Shown here: positions 51,689 to 60,472 of the stretch, piece after piece
Numbering within the stretch: the stretch's first letter is position 1
Layout: every line of letters begins with the position of its first letter
NCBI RefSeq assembly: GCF_021216675.1
Contig: NZ_CP086120.1
Location: forward strand, 5,582,001-5,646,000
Reading direction: 5' to 3'
DNA: 64,000 bases
Source of the DNA: Streptomyces gobiensis
Lineage (GTDB): Bacteria > Actinomycetota > Actinomycetes > Streptomycetales > Streptomycetaceae
Program-made: the position numbers and the translations under genes
Notes under the pieces: generated by a model
Databases searched by the model: none
What the model was told of the DNA's origin: nothing
The model's input: only the letters and a program-made list of their open reading frames with translations

Positions 51689-52764
51689 CCGCACGACCGC
51701 GCCCCTGGGCCCTGCTGGCCGAACTGACCCATGGCTGCCCGCTGCACTGCCCCTACTGCTCCAACCCGCTCGAACTCGTCCGCCGCGCCCGCGAGTTGTC
51801 CACGGGGGAGTGGCAGGACGTGATGCGGCAGGCCGGGGAACTGGGCGTGGTGCACACCCATCTCTCAGGCGGCGAGCCGCTGTTGCGCACCGGCCTCGGG
51901 GCGATCGTCACCGCCGCGGAGACCGCCGGGATCTACACCCAGCTGGTCACCAGCGGGGTCGGTCTCACCGCCCCGAGGCTCTCCGGACTCGTGGCCGCCG
52001 GACTGCGCAGTGTTCAGCTGTCCGTGCAGCACGCCGACCCACAGCTCTCCGACCGGATCGCCGGGCGCGCCTCTTTCGCGGCGAAGGAGGCGGCCGCCGC
52101 GCTCATCCGGCAAGCAGGCCTTCCCCTCGGGCTCAATGTCGTACTCCACCGCGACAACCTCGACGCGATCGACGCCATCATCGACCTGGGTGTGGCCTGG
52201 GGCGCCGACCGGATCGAGCTGGCCAATACCCAGTTCTACGGGTGGGCCCTGCGCAACCGCAGCGCGCTTCTTCCCACCCGTGACCAGCTGGCACACGCCC
52301 GGGAGGTCATCGAGCACCGCCGGGAGCGGCTGACCGGAGTGACCGAGCTGGTATGGGTCGTCCCCGACTACTTCGACGGCGTGGCGAAGCCGTGCATGGG
52401 CGGCTGGGGCGCGGTCTCGCTGACCGTGGCCCCGGACGGGACCGTCCTGCCGTGCCCGGCGGCGGCCGCCCTGCCGGATCTGGGCCCGCCGAACATCCGC
52501 GACCACACGCTGGAGTGGATCTGGGACCGCTCCACGGCCTTCAACCGCTACCGGGGCACGCAGTGGATGGGCGAGCCGTGCCGCAGCTGCTGCCGCCGCG
52601 AGACGGACTTCGGCGGCTGCCGCTGCCAGGCGTACGCGCTCACCGGTGACGCCGCCCGCACCGACCCGGCCTGCGGTCTGTCACCCGATCACCGTCTCGT
52701 CCGCACCATCGCGGACAGCGCTCCTGCCGAGGGATCGGGGTACGCCTACCGCAAGCCCGGCTGA
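51685..52764 (+). CDS. pqqE: PqqE, radical-SAM PQQ synthase
   Basis: 359-aa radical-SAM/SPASM enzyme that links Glu and Tyr of PqqA by a C-C bond. ELTHGCPLHCPYCSNPLELV holds the SAM cluster Cys18-Cys22-Cys25; LSGGEPLLR binds SAM; a C-terminal SPASM set (CMGGWG, CPAAAALP, CRSCCRRETDFGGCRCQA) binds auxiliary clusters. ATG at 51685. Last gene of pqqABCDE; no pqqF-type protease in the window. Confidence 0.95.
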   Translation: MTARPRPWALLAELTHGCPLHCPYCSNPLELVRRARELSTGEWQDVMRQAGELGVVHTHLSGGEPLLRTGLGAIVTAAETAGIYTQLVTSGVGLTAPRLSGLVAAGLRSVQLSVQHADPQLSDRIAGRASFAAKEAAAALIRQAGLPLGLNVVLHRDNLDAIDAIIDLGVAWGADRIELANTQFYGWALRNRSALLPTRDQLAHAREVIEHRRERLTGVTELVWVVPDYFDGVAKPCMGGWGAVSLTVAPDGTVLPCPAAAALPDLGPPNIRDHTLEWIWDRSTAFNRYRGTQWMGEPCRSCCRRETDFGGCRCQAYALTGDAARTDPACGLSPDHRLVRTIADSAPAEGSGYAYRKPG

Positions 52765-52808
52765 AGCCCTCACCCATACGGCTGCCCAGGCAGGTACCTA
52801 CTTGGTAC

Positions 52809-52979
52809 GTACCCGAAGATGTATCCGTCGCCGACTACTCCGCTCTCGTCGCGGCCGTCGCCCGCCATAAGACCCGCATACCGCGCCCTGCCACCGCCGA
52901 TCCGGACGCCGCCTGGCGGGCGGCCGCCCTCCTGCACACCCTGGTACGCCTCGGACCGCTGCCGTACTGGCGCGTCTGA
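52809..52979 (+). pseudogene. truncated Fic/Doc-like toxin fragment
   Basis: One frame reads VPEDVSVADYSALVAAVARH, then AAWRAAALLHTLVRLGPLP and a TGA at 52977-52979. It parallels the Fic-like protein at 19995 (DPRITDYGALIAAVSRHEA ... SRAAALLQLLLHVPAL) but breaks off just before the catalytic loop and has no start codon or RHH antitoxin. It is a remnant of a second module. Confidence 0.6.
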
Positions 52980-53042
52980 CGGCCGGGATGACCGAAACCG
53001 GCCGGTCCTGCCCGACCGGGCGCTCGCCCCGTACGCCATCCG

Positions 53043-53155
53043 GACCGTAAACGGTCATTCACACCGGGCATACGGGCAGTCCCGAACACCCCGGAAACGC
53101 CGGTAAGCCGGTCGTCACACCGCCGAGGCACACGGTAAACGGGCACATACGGGCA
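53043..53155. promoter_or_regulatory. repeated DeoR-type operator candidates
   Basis: GACCGT-AA-ACGGTC (53043-53056) is a perfect dyad. GTAAACGG recurs at 53047-53054 and 53135-53142. CGGGCATACGGGCA (53065-53078) recurs with 2 extra bases as CGGGCACATACGGGCA (53140-53155). The two sites are about 88 bp apart, suiting looping by a DeoR oligomer upstream of its own gene. Confidence 0.5.
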
Positions 53156-53253
53156 CCATCAACCCGATGGCACACCTGGTGGCCGTGTTCGACCGGCTGT
53201 ACAACTCTCTCTACAGGCCCGAACGGGCACCGGCCAGGAGAGGTGCGTACGCC

Positions 53254-54015
53254 GTGAGTGCGGAGGAACGTCAGCGAGAGATCGTCGCCGCCGCCCGACG
53301 CGCGGGCTCGGTCGACGTCGCCGAGCTCGCGGCGGAGCTCGGTGTCGCCAAGGAGACCGTCCGCCGCGACCTGCGGCTGCTGGAGGACCACGGTCTGGTG
53401 CGGCGCACCCACGGCGGCGCCTATCCGGTGGAGAGCGCGGGCTTCGAGACGACCCTCGCCTTCCGCACCACCATGCACGTCCCCGAAAAACGGCGGATCG
53501 CGACCGCCGCGGCCGGGCTGCTCGGTGACGCCGAGACCGTCTTCATCGACGAAGGATTCACCCCGCAGCTGATCGCCGAGGCGCTGCCCAAAGACCGGCC
53601 CCTGACGATCGTCACCACCTCACTGGCGACCGCGGGCGCCCTCGCCGAGGAGGAGAAGTTCACCGTGCTGCTTCTCGGCGGCCGGGTGCGCGGCGGAACA
53701 CTGGCCACCGTCGACCACTGGACGGTCCATATGCTCTCCGGTTTCGTCATCGACCTGGCGTACCTCGGAGCCAACGGCATCTCGCGTGAACACGGCCTCA
53801 CCACCCCCGACCCGGCCGTGAGCGAGGTCAAGGCGCAGGCCGTCCGGGTGTCCCGGCGCCGGATCTTCGTCGGGATGCACACCAAGTTCGCCGCGGTCAG
53901 CTTCTGCCGCTTCGCCGCGGTGTCCGACTTCGAGGCGCTCGTCACCAGCACCGGACTGCCCTCCGCCGAGGCACACCGCTACCAGCTCCTGGGCCCTCAG
54001 GTCATCCGCGCCTGA
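53254..54015 (+). CDS. DeoR-family regulator of polyol operon
   Basis: 253-aa repressor. The N-terminal HTH (RQREIVAAARRAGSVDVAEL, then LGVAKETVRRDLRLLEDHGL) is DeoR-type; the DeoRC sensor domain (VFIDEGFTPQLIAEALP, LLLGGRVRGGTLATVDHW, YLGANGISREHGLTTPDPAV) binds a phosphosugar. GTG at 53254 with AGGAGAGG ~10 nt upstream is preferred; a frame-open ATG at 53167 would add 29 residues. It precedes and probably represses the transport/dehydrogenase operon. Confidence 0.9.
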   Translation: MSAEERQREIVAAARRAGSVDVAELAAELGVAKETVRRDLRLLEDHGLVRRTHGGAYPVESAGFETTLAFRTTMHVPEKRRIATAAAGLLGDAETVFIDEGFTPQLIAEALPKDRPLTIVTTSLATAGALAEEEKFTVLLLGGRVRGGTLATVDHWTVHMLSGFVIDLAYLGANGISREHGLTTPDPAVSEVKAQAVRVSRRRIFVGMHTKFAAVSFCRFAAVSDFEALVTSTGLPSAEAHRYQLLGPQVIRA

Positions 54016-54126
54016 GCCGCGACGACCTGCGGGCCCGGCCGCACAACCTCCATAAGCCCCACCTCATCAACCACCCCTACGGGCGGCGTGGCACCGTCTG
54101 CCCTTCTTCACCCACTGGGAGCCTCC

Positions 54127-55488
54127 ATGCGCAGTCAGAGCCGACACCGGACCCGCGCACTCCTCGCCCTCACCGTCACCGGCGGTCTTCTGCTCACCGC
54201 CTGCGCCGGAGCCGGCGGGACCGGCACGGCAGACGGCGAGACCATCAACGTCCTGATGGTCAACAACCCGCAGATGACCGATCTGCAGAAGCTGACCGCG
54301 CAGCACTTCACCAAGGAAACCGGCATCAAGGTCAACTTCACCGTGCTCCCGGAGAACGACGTCCGGGACAAGATCAGCCAGGACTTCGCCAACCAGGCCG
54401 GACAGTACGACGTCGCCACCATCAGCAACTACGAGACGCCGATCTACGCCAAGAACGGCTGGCTGCACGCACTCGACCCGTACATAACGCAGGACAGCGC
54501 CTACGACGAGCAGGACATCCTCACCCCCATGCGGCTCTCGCTCAGCGGCGAGGACGGCAAGGTCTACGCCCAGCCCTTCTACGGCGAGTCGTCCTTCCTG
54601 ATGTACCGCAAGGACGTCTTCGCCAAAGCAGGCCTGACGATGCCCGACAAGCCCACCTGGAAGCAGGTGGCCGGCCTGGCCGCCAAGGCGGACGGCGCCG
54701 AAAAGGGCATGAAGGGCATCTGCCTGCGCGGTCTGCCCGGCTGGGGCGAGGTGATCGCCCCACTGACCACCGTCGTCAACACCTTCGGCGGCACCTGGTT
54801 CAACGACAGATGGGAAGCCCAGCTCACCGCTCCCGAGTTCACCCGGGCCACCCAGTTCTATGTCGATCTGGTCCGCAAGCACGGTGAGTCCGGCGCGGCC
54901 CAGGCCGGATACGCCGAGTGCCTGAACAACATGACCCAGGGCAAGACCGCCATGTGGTACGACGCCACAGCCGGCGCCGGATCCCTGGAGGCTACGAAGT
55001 CCCCGGTCAAGGGCAAGATCGGCTATGTACCCGCCCCGGTGGAGAAGACCGACAGCTCCGGCTGGCTCTACACCTGGGCCTGGGGCATGCAGAAGGCGTC
55101 CAAGAACCCCGACAGTGCCTGGAAGTTCATCTCCTGGGCCGCCAGCAAGGAGTACGAGGCGCTGGTCGGCAAGGAGATCGGCTGGGCCAACGTCCCCGCG
55201 GGCAAGCGCGCCTCCACCTACGACAACCCCGACTACCAGAAGGCGGCCAAGGCCTTCTACGAGGTGACCCACACGGCCATCAGCGAGGCCGACTCGCGTA
55301 ACCCCGGAGTGCAGAAGCGGCCCGCCCCCGGCGTTCAGTTTGTCGGCGTCCCGGAGTTCACCGACCTCGGCACCAAGGTCTCCCAGGAGATCAGCGCCGC
55401 CATCGCTGGACGCCAGTCCGTTGAGCAGGCCCTGCAGAAGTCGCAGAAGCTGGCCGAGAAGGTCGGCAAGGAGTACCAGAACCGATGA
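54127..55488 (+). CDS. ABC transporter substrate-binding lipoprotein, polyol/sugar type
   Basis: 453-aa family 1 solute-binding protein. A lipoprotein signal ends LLLTAC with lipidated Cys26. INVLMVNNPQMTDLQKLTAQ, FYGESSFLMYRKDVF and MTQGKTAMWYDATAGAGSLE resemble sorbitol/mannitol-binding proteins. GGGAGCC precedes the ATG. First gene of a coupled operon (binding protein, two permeases, dehydrogenase, kinase) behind a DeoR regulator. Confidence 0.92.
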   Translation: MRSQSRHRTRALLALTVTGGLLLTACAGAGGTGTADGETINVLMVNNPQMTDLQKLTAQHFTKETGIKVNFTVLPENDVRDKISQDFANQAGQYDVATISNYETPIYAKNGWLHALDPYITQDSAYDEQDILTPMRLSLSGEDGKVYAQPFYGESSFLMYRKDVFAKAGLTMPDKPTWKQVAGLAAKADGAEKGMKGICLRGLPGWGEVIAPLTTVVNTFGGTWFNDRWEAQLTAPEFTRATQFYVDLVRKHGESGAAQAGYAECLNNMTQGKTAMWYDATAGAGSLEATKSPVKGKIGYVPAPVEKTDSSGWLYTWAWGMQKASKNPDSAWKFISWAASKEYEALVGKEIGWANVPAGKRASTYDNPDYQKAAKAFYEVTHTAISEADSRNPGVQKRPAPGVQFVGVPEFTDLGTKVSQEISAAIAGRQSVEQALQKSQKLAEKVGKEYQNR

Positions 55489-56471
55489 GTACGTCTTTGC
55501 GGGCGGCGGTCTCGCCGCCGCCCACCACCCCCGTCGCCGCCCAGCGGCCACCCGCGCCCCCACCGCAGGCCGCACGGCGCGACCTGCGGGCCTGGGCCAC
55601 CCGCGCCCCGCTGCTCCCGGCACTGATCTTCCTGATCATCGTCACCCAACTGCCCTTTGTGGCAACGCTGGTGATCTCCCTCTTCAACTGGAACTCGCTC
55701 TATCCCGATGACCGTGCGTTCGCGGGCCTGTCCAACTACGGCGCCGTGCTCTCCGATCCGGAGCTGCGCGGTTCTGTACTCACCACAGCGCTGCTGACCG
55801 CCAGCGTGGTCCTGGTCAGCCTGGTGCTCGGCCTGGCCCTGGCCCTGCTGCTGGACCGGAAGTTCCGTGGCCGCGGTGTGGTGCGCACCATGCTCATCGC
55901 CCCCTTCCTGCTGGTCCCGGTCGCGGCCGCACTGCTGTGGAAGCACGTCCTCTACAACCCCGAGTACGGACTGTTCAACGGCCTGCTCACCTGGCTTGGC
56001 GGGCTGCTGGGCATCGACGGCCCGGCCCAGCCCGACTGGATCTCCGAGATGCCGCTGATCGCGGTGGAAGCCTCGCTGATCTGGCAGTGGACACCGTTCA
56101 TGATGCTGATCCTGCTGGCCGGGCTGCAGAGCCGGCCGCTGGATGTGATCGAGGCCGCCCGCATCGACGGCGCCGGCAACTGGCAGGTCTTCCGCTATCT
56201 CACCCTGCCGCATCTACGCCGCTATCTGGAGCTGGGAGCCCTGCTCGGCTCGATCTACATCGTGCAGAACTTCGACGCGGTCTTCACCATCACCTCCGGC
56301 GGCCTGGGCACCGCCAACCTGCCGTACACGATCTACGAGACCTTCTACCGGGCCCATGAGTACGGACTGGCCTCCGCCGCGGGCGTACTCGTCGTCATCG
56401 GATCGATCATCCTCGCCACCTTCGCCCTGCGGGTGGTCTCCTCCCTCTTCAGCCAGGAGGTGTCCCGCTGA
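55485..56471 (+). CDS. ABC transporter permease, MalF-like
   Basis: 328-aa inner-membrane permease with about six TMs (LPALIFLIIVTQLPFVATLV, LLTASVVLVSLVLGLALALL and others). The EAA loop is DVIEAARIDGAGNWQVFRYL, which contacts an ATPase. A Pro/Ala-rich ~40-residue cytosolic head precedes TM1. ATG overlaps the binding-protein stop (ATGA). Confidence 0.93.
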   Translation: MSTSLRAAVSPPPTTPVAAQRPPAPPPQAARRDLRAWATRAPLLPALIFLIIVTQLPFVATLVISLFNWNSLYPDDRAFAGLSNYGAVLSDPELRGSVLTTALLTASVVLVSLVLGLALALLLDRKFRGRGVVRTMLIAPFLLVPVAAALLWKHVLYNPEYGLFNGLLTWLGGLLGIDGPAQPDWISEMPLIAVEASLIWQWTPFMMLILLAGLQSRPLDVIEAARIDGAGNWQVFRYLTLPHLRRYLELGALLGSIYIVQNFDAVFTITSGGLGTANLPYTIYETFYRAHEYGLASAAGVLVVIGSIILATFALRVVSSLFSQEVSR

Positions 56472-57334
56472 TGACCGCCACGGTGACAACCCTGCCCCCG
56501 GTCCTGCGCCGAGCCCGGCGCCGCGGTGCCGCCCTGGGCCTGCTGGCCTGGCTGACCGGCATCCTCTTCTTCCTGCCGGTCGCCTGGATGGTGCTGACCT
56601 CACTCCACGCCGAGTCCGACGCCGCCACCAACCCGCCGTCCCTGGCCGCGCCGCTCACCCTGGACGGCTACCGGGAGTTCTTCGGCGCGGCCGGCGGTGC
56701 CAGCCCCTGGCCCTCGCTGATCAACTCAACGATGGCGTCGGTCTTCTCCACACTCCTTGTCCTCCTGCTGGCCCTTCCGGCGGCCTACGCCCTGTCGATC
56801 CGGCCGGTACGCAAGTGGCGGGACGTGCTGTTCTTCTTCCTCTCCACCAAGATGCTGCCGGTCGTGGCCGGGCTGCTGCCGGTGTATCTGATCGCCAAGA
56901 ACACCGGGCTGCTCGACAACATCTGGCTGCTCGTCATCCTCTACACAGCGATGAACCTGCCGATCGCCGTATGGATGATGCAGTCATTCCTGGCCGAGGT
57001 GCCCGTCTCCATCATCGAGGCGGCCCAGATGGACGGTGCCCGGCTGCCCGCCATCCTCGCCCGGGTCGTCGCCCCGATCGCCGGCCCCGGGATCGCCGCC
57101 ACCGCGCTGATCTGCTTCATCTTCAGCTGGAACGAGATGCTCTTCGCCCGGGTGCTGACCGGGGTGACCGCACAGACCGCGCCCGTCTTCCTGACCGGCT
57201 TCATCACCAGCCAGGGCCTGTTCCTGGCGAAGGTGTGCGCCGCGTCCATCGTCATCTCCCTGCCGGTGCTCGCCGCAGGATTCGCCGCCCAGGACAAGCT
57301 GGTCCAGGGTCTGTCGCTAGGAGCCGTCAAGTGA
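56471..57334 (+). CDS. ABC transporter permease, MalG-like
   Basis: 287-aa permease with six TMs (LLAWLTGILFFLPVAWMVLT, VFSTLLVLLLALPAAYALSI and others) and the EAA loop SIIEAAQMDGARLPAILARV. The ATG shares one base with the preceding stop (TGATG). No ATPase gene is in the operon, so energy is presumably supplied by a shared MsiK-type ATPase encoded elsewhere, the norm for streptomycete sugar importers. Confidence 0.93.
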   Translation: MTATVTTLPPVLRRARRRGAALGLLAWLTGILFFLPVAWMVLTSLHAESDAATNPPSLAAPLTLDGYREFFGAAGGASPWPSLINSTMASVFSTLLVLLLALPAAYALSIRPVRKWRDVLFFFLSTKMLPVVAGLLPVYLIAKNTGLLDNIWLLVILYTAMNLPIAVWMMQSFLAEVPVSIIEAAQMDGARLPAILARVVAPIAGPGIAATALICFIFSWNEMLFARVLTGVTAQTAPVFLTGFITSQGLFLAKVCAASIVISLPVLAAGFAAQDKLVQGLSLGAVK

Positions 57335-58320
57335 AAGCCGCCCTGATCGAAGCGCCCGGCAAGGTCTCCCTCACCTCGCTTCCCGACCCGGCACCCGGCC
57401 CCCGCGACGTGGTGGTGAAGGTGGCCGCATGCGGGCTGTGCGGCACCGATCTGCACATCCTGCAAGGAGAGTTCGCCCCGACACTGCCGGTGGTGCCGGG
57501 GCATGAGTTCGCCGGCGAGGTGGCGGCCGTCGGCAGCGAAGTACGCGAGCTGAGGACCGGTGACCGGGTCGCGGTCGACCCCTCGCTGTACTGCTACGAA
57601 TGCCGCTACTGCCGTAACGGTCACAACAACCTCTGCGAACGCTGGGCGGCGATCGGTGTCAGCACGGCGGGCGGCGCCGCCGAGTACGCCGTGGCACCGG
57701 TCGCCAACTGCGTCAAACTCCCCGACCATGTGGGCCTGCAGGACGCGGCGCTCATCGAGCCACTGTCCTGCGCGGTGCGCGGCTATGACGTGCTGGCGGC
57801 GCGGATGGGCGCCCATGTGCTGATCTACGGCTCCGGCACCATGGGCCTGATGATGCTGGAGCTCGCCAAACGCACCGGCGCGGCCTCGGTCGAGGTCGTC
57901 GACCTCAACAGGGACCGGCTGGCCACCGCCCGTGCCCTGGGCTGTTCCGGCGCGGCGGTGAACGCGGACGAGCTGGACCGACCCCAGGGCTGGGACATCG
58001 TTATCGACGCCACCGGCAACGCCAAAGCCATCCAGGACGGCCTCGGGCGCGTCGCCAAGGCGGGCACCTTCTTGCAGTTCGGCGTCTCCGACTACGCCAC
58101 GACGGTCACCATCGAGCCGTACAGGATCTACAACCAGGAGATCACCATCACCGGGTCGATGGCGGTCCTGCACAGCTACGAGCGGGCGGCGGAGCTCTTC
58201 GCGACCGGGGTGATCGATCCGGCGGTCTTCATCAGCGACCGGCTGCCCCTGGTCACCTACCCGGAGGCGCTGGAGCGCTTCGCGGCGGGGAAGGGCCGCA
58301 AGATCGTCGTACTGCCCTGA
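57331..58320 (+). CDS. zinc-dependent polyol (sorbitol/xylitol-type) dehydrogenase
   Basis: 329-aa medium-chain dehydrogenase. Catalytic zinc: Cys in CGLCGTDLHI and His-Glu in PGHEFAGEVAAVG; structural zinc Cys set CYECRYCRNGHNNLC is complete; the NAD fold is LIYGSGTMGLMMLELAKRTG with acidic Asp (EVVDLNRDR) favouring NAD. GTG at 57331 overlaps the permease stop (GTGA). With a pentulose-type kinase next, the likely step is polyol to ketose (for example xylitol or arabitol to xylulose); substrate is inferred. Confidence 0.92.
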   Translation: MKAALIEAPGKVSLTSLPDPAPGPRDVVVKVAACGLCGTDLHILQGEFAPTLPVVPGHEFAGEVAAVGSEVRELRTGDRVAVDPSLYCYECRYCRNGHNNLCERWAAIGVSTAGGAAEYAVAPVANCVKLPDHVGLQDAALIEPLSCAVRGYDVLAARMGAHVLIYGSGTMGLMMLELAKRTGAASVEVVDLNRDRLATARALGCSGAAVNADELDRPQGWDIVIDATGNAKAIQDGLGRVAKAGTFLQFGVSDYATTVTIEPYRIYNQEITITGSMAVLHSYERAAELFATGVIDPAVFISDRLPLVTYPEALERFAAGKGRKIVVLP

Positions 58321-58366
58321 CCCAGGCAGTGTCCAGCGTCATCACCCCTCAGAGGAGAATCCGGCC

Positions 58367-59770
58367 ATGCCAACGGTCGCCGGGGTGGACTCGTCCACCC
58401 AGTCGTGCAAGGTAGTCGTCTGCGACGCCGAGACCGGACGAATCCTCCACCGCGGGCGGGCCCCGCACCCGGAGGGCACCGAGATCCCTCCCGACGGCTG
58501 GTGGCGCGCTCTGCGGACAGCGGGCGAGGGCCTGGTGGAACAGGTGGACGCGATCGCCGTCGCCGGTCAGCAGCACGGCCTGGTCACGGTGGACGAGGCG
58601 GGCCGGCCGGTGCGTGACGCGCTGCTGTGGAACGACACCAGGTCCGCGCAGGCGGCCGCGGACCTGGTGGCCGAGTTCGGCGGCGCACGCAACTGGGCGG
58701 ACGCGGTCGGCACCGTACCCGTCGCCGCCATCACCGTCGCCAAACTGCGCTGGCTGGCCGAGCACGAGCCGGACGCGGCCGACCGCGCCGCCGCGGTGAT
58801 GCTGCCGCACGACTGGCTCACCTGGCGGCTGTGCGGCGGCCCGGGAACCGGTGCGGAACCGGTCACCGACCGCGGTGACGCCTCGGGGACGGGCTACTGG
58901 TCGCCCGCCGAAGGCCGGTACCGCAAGGACCTGCTGGGCCGCGCCTTCGCCGGGCGCACGCCCGCCCTGCCCACAGTGCTCGAACCGGCCGAACCGGCCG
59001 GCCGCACCCAGCACGGCGCGCTGGTGGCAGCCGGCACCGGTGACAACATGGGAGCGGCACTGGGACTGGGCATCGGCCCCGCAGACGCGGTGATCTCACT
59101 GGGCACCAGTGGAACGGCCTTCGCGGTCTCCCCCCGGCCCACCGCCGACGCGACGGGTGCCGTCGCAGGATTCGCGGACGCCACCGGACAGTTTCTGCCC
59201 CTGGTCTGTACCCTCAACGCGGCCCGGGTGCTCAACTCGACAGCCCGGCTGCTCGGTGTCGGTCTGGAGGAGCTCGACCAGCTCGCGCAGCAGGCGCAGC
59301 CCGGTGCCCAGGGGCTGGTCCTCCTGCCCTATCTGGACGGTGAGCGCACCCCCAACCTGCCCAACGCGGCCGGGAGCCTGCTGGGCATGCGCAACGCCAA
59401 TATGAATCCGCCCAACATGGCACGGGCAGCCGTCGAGGGCATGCTCTGCGCCATGGCCGACGCACTGGACGAGCTCCGCGGACAGGGACTCGCGGTGAAC
59501 CGGGTGGTCCTGATCGGGGGCGCCGCCAGAGCCCACGCCGTGGGACAGGTGGCGGCCCACGTATTCGGCAGCCCGGTAAGCGTGCCGCAGCCGGAGGAAT
59601 ATGTCGCCCTGGGTGCGGCACGCCAGGCGGCGTGGGCCCTGTCCGGTGCGGCGGAGCCACCACGTTGGCCGCTGGCTTCCGCCATGGAGATCCCCAGCCC
59701 GGCCGACGGCACGACCGGCGAACGCATCCGCCTCCGCTATGCCGAGGCCCGTCATGCGCTGTACGGCTGA
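58367..59770 (+). CDS. xylB: xylulokinase-like FGGY carbohydrate kinase
   Basis: 467-aa FGGY kinase. AGVDSSTQSCKVVVCD (phosphate-1), AVAGQQHGLVTVD, DALLWNDTRSAQ (xylulokinase-type substrate loop) and SLGTSGTAFAV (phosphate-2/adenosine region), with LIGGAARAHAVGQVAAHVFG near the end. It phosphorylates the ketose formed by the preceding dehydrogenase. It begins 46 nt after that gene, with GAGGAGA upstream. Xylulose is the favoured substrate; ribulose or fructose cannot be excluded. Confidence 0.9.
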   Translation: MPTVAGVDSSTQSCKVVVCDAETGRILHRGRAPHPEGTEIPPDGWWRALRTAGEGLVEQVDAIAVAGQQHGLVTVDEAGRPVRDALLWNDTRSAQAAADLVAEFGGARNWADAVGTVPVAAITVAKLRWLAEHEPDAADRAAAVMLPHDWLTWRLCGGPGTGAEPVTDRGDASGTGYWSPAEGRYRKDLLGRAFAGRTPALPTVLEPAEPAGRTQHGALVAAGTGDNMGAALGLGIGPADAVISLGTSGTAFAVSPRPTADATGAVAGFADATGQFLPLVCTLNAARVLNSTARLLGVGLEELDQLAQQAQPGAQGLVLLPYLDGERTPNLPNAAGSLLGMRNANMNPPNMARAAVEGMLCAMADALDELRGQGLAVNRVVLIGGAARAHAVGQVAAHVFGSPVSVPQPEEYVALGAARQAAWALSGAAEPPRWPLASAMEIPSPADGTTGERIRLRYAEARHALYG

Positions 59771-59797
59771 CCAGCCGACGCCCAGCCCCCAGGCAGC

Positions 59798-60472
59798 TCA
59801 GGCCCCCGGACCGTCCAGCAGATCGGTGACAAACTTGCCCAGCCGTCCGGAGCGTACGGGCAGAACACCGTGGATCACCTGGGCACCGTAGGCGACGGCC
59901 GTACCCGCCCCGGCATCGGTGATCCAGCGGGTGCGTCGCGCCGCACCCAGCCAGGCGGGCTCGCTCTCGTGCGGGTGGACCCCCGGCTTGGGAGCGTGCG
60001 GCAGCCGGTGGGTCAGCGCCGTACCCGGCAGGAACCCCTCCGCCTCACCGACGAGTTCACCTGTCCAGACGTCATCGCTGGAGGTGCTCTCGACATAGAA
60101 CTCTCCGCCCCGGTCCGCCTCTTCAAGAACCACCCCGATGCGACCGAGGCGGTGCGGGACGGCACCCGGGTCCGGGATCCCGTCCAGGTGGGTGGGGACC
60201 CGGTGGCCCGCCGTCAGCTCGGTGTAGCCCCAGGGCGCGGCGGCCTTGATGGACGGCATGGCCCGTCGAATGGCGGGCAGCGCGCGTTCCGTCGCGTGCT
60301 GCAGGATCTCCTCTGCCATGGCAGGGGCCGCCATCACCTCTGCCTGGAATCGCGGTGCCCATCCGGCGGCATGCCGTTCGTCGTCCATGATCTTGCGCAG
60401 CTGGGCCAGCTCGTCGGTCGTGAGGAAGTCCTCGACGGTTTGCAGGACAAGGGTTTCACTGATGTGGATCAC
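59798..60472 (-). CDS. 2-oxoglutarate/Fe(II) oxygenase-like protein
   Basis: 224-aa double-stranded beta-helix candidate. THLDGIPDPG supplies the HxD iron motif (~residue 118), and QVIHGVLPVRSGRLGKFVTD supplies the distal His and the 2OG-binding Arg, the order expected of prolyl-4-hydroxylase-like oxygenases. Substrate unknown. A GTG at 60472 overlaps the isochorismatase stop (GTGATC) and has GGAGGAG four bases ahead, so the pair is translated together. It may tailor a dihydroxybenzoate-derived product or a peptide. Confidence 0.72.
   Translation of the reverse strand: MIHISETLVLQTVEDFLTTDELAQLRKIMDDERHAAGWAPRFQAEVMAAPAMAEEILQHATERALPAIRRAMPSIKAAAPWGYTELTAGHRVPTHLDGIPDPGAVPHRLGRIGVVLEEADRGGEFYVESTSSDDVWTGELVGEAEGFLPGTALTHRLPHAPKPGVHPHESEPAWLGAARRTRWITDAGAGTAVAYGAQVIHGVLPVRSGRLGKFVTDLLDGPGA

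Larger units (their letters stand above)
52765..53253. other. intergenic region with toxin fragment and repeated operator-like motifs
   Basis: It holds a truncated Fic/Doc-like fragment (52809-52979) and, ahead of the DeoR gene, repeated GTAAACGG and CGGGCA motifs (53043-53155). Nothing else is recognised; no terminator hairpin follows pqqE. Confidence 0.6.

Noticed and set aside
54067..55623. 518-codon minus-strand frame over the solute-binding protein
   Set aside because: The lipoprotein and operon overlaps on the plus strand are decisive; this frame is Gly/Val/Leu-rich shadow.
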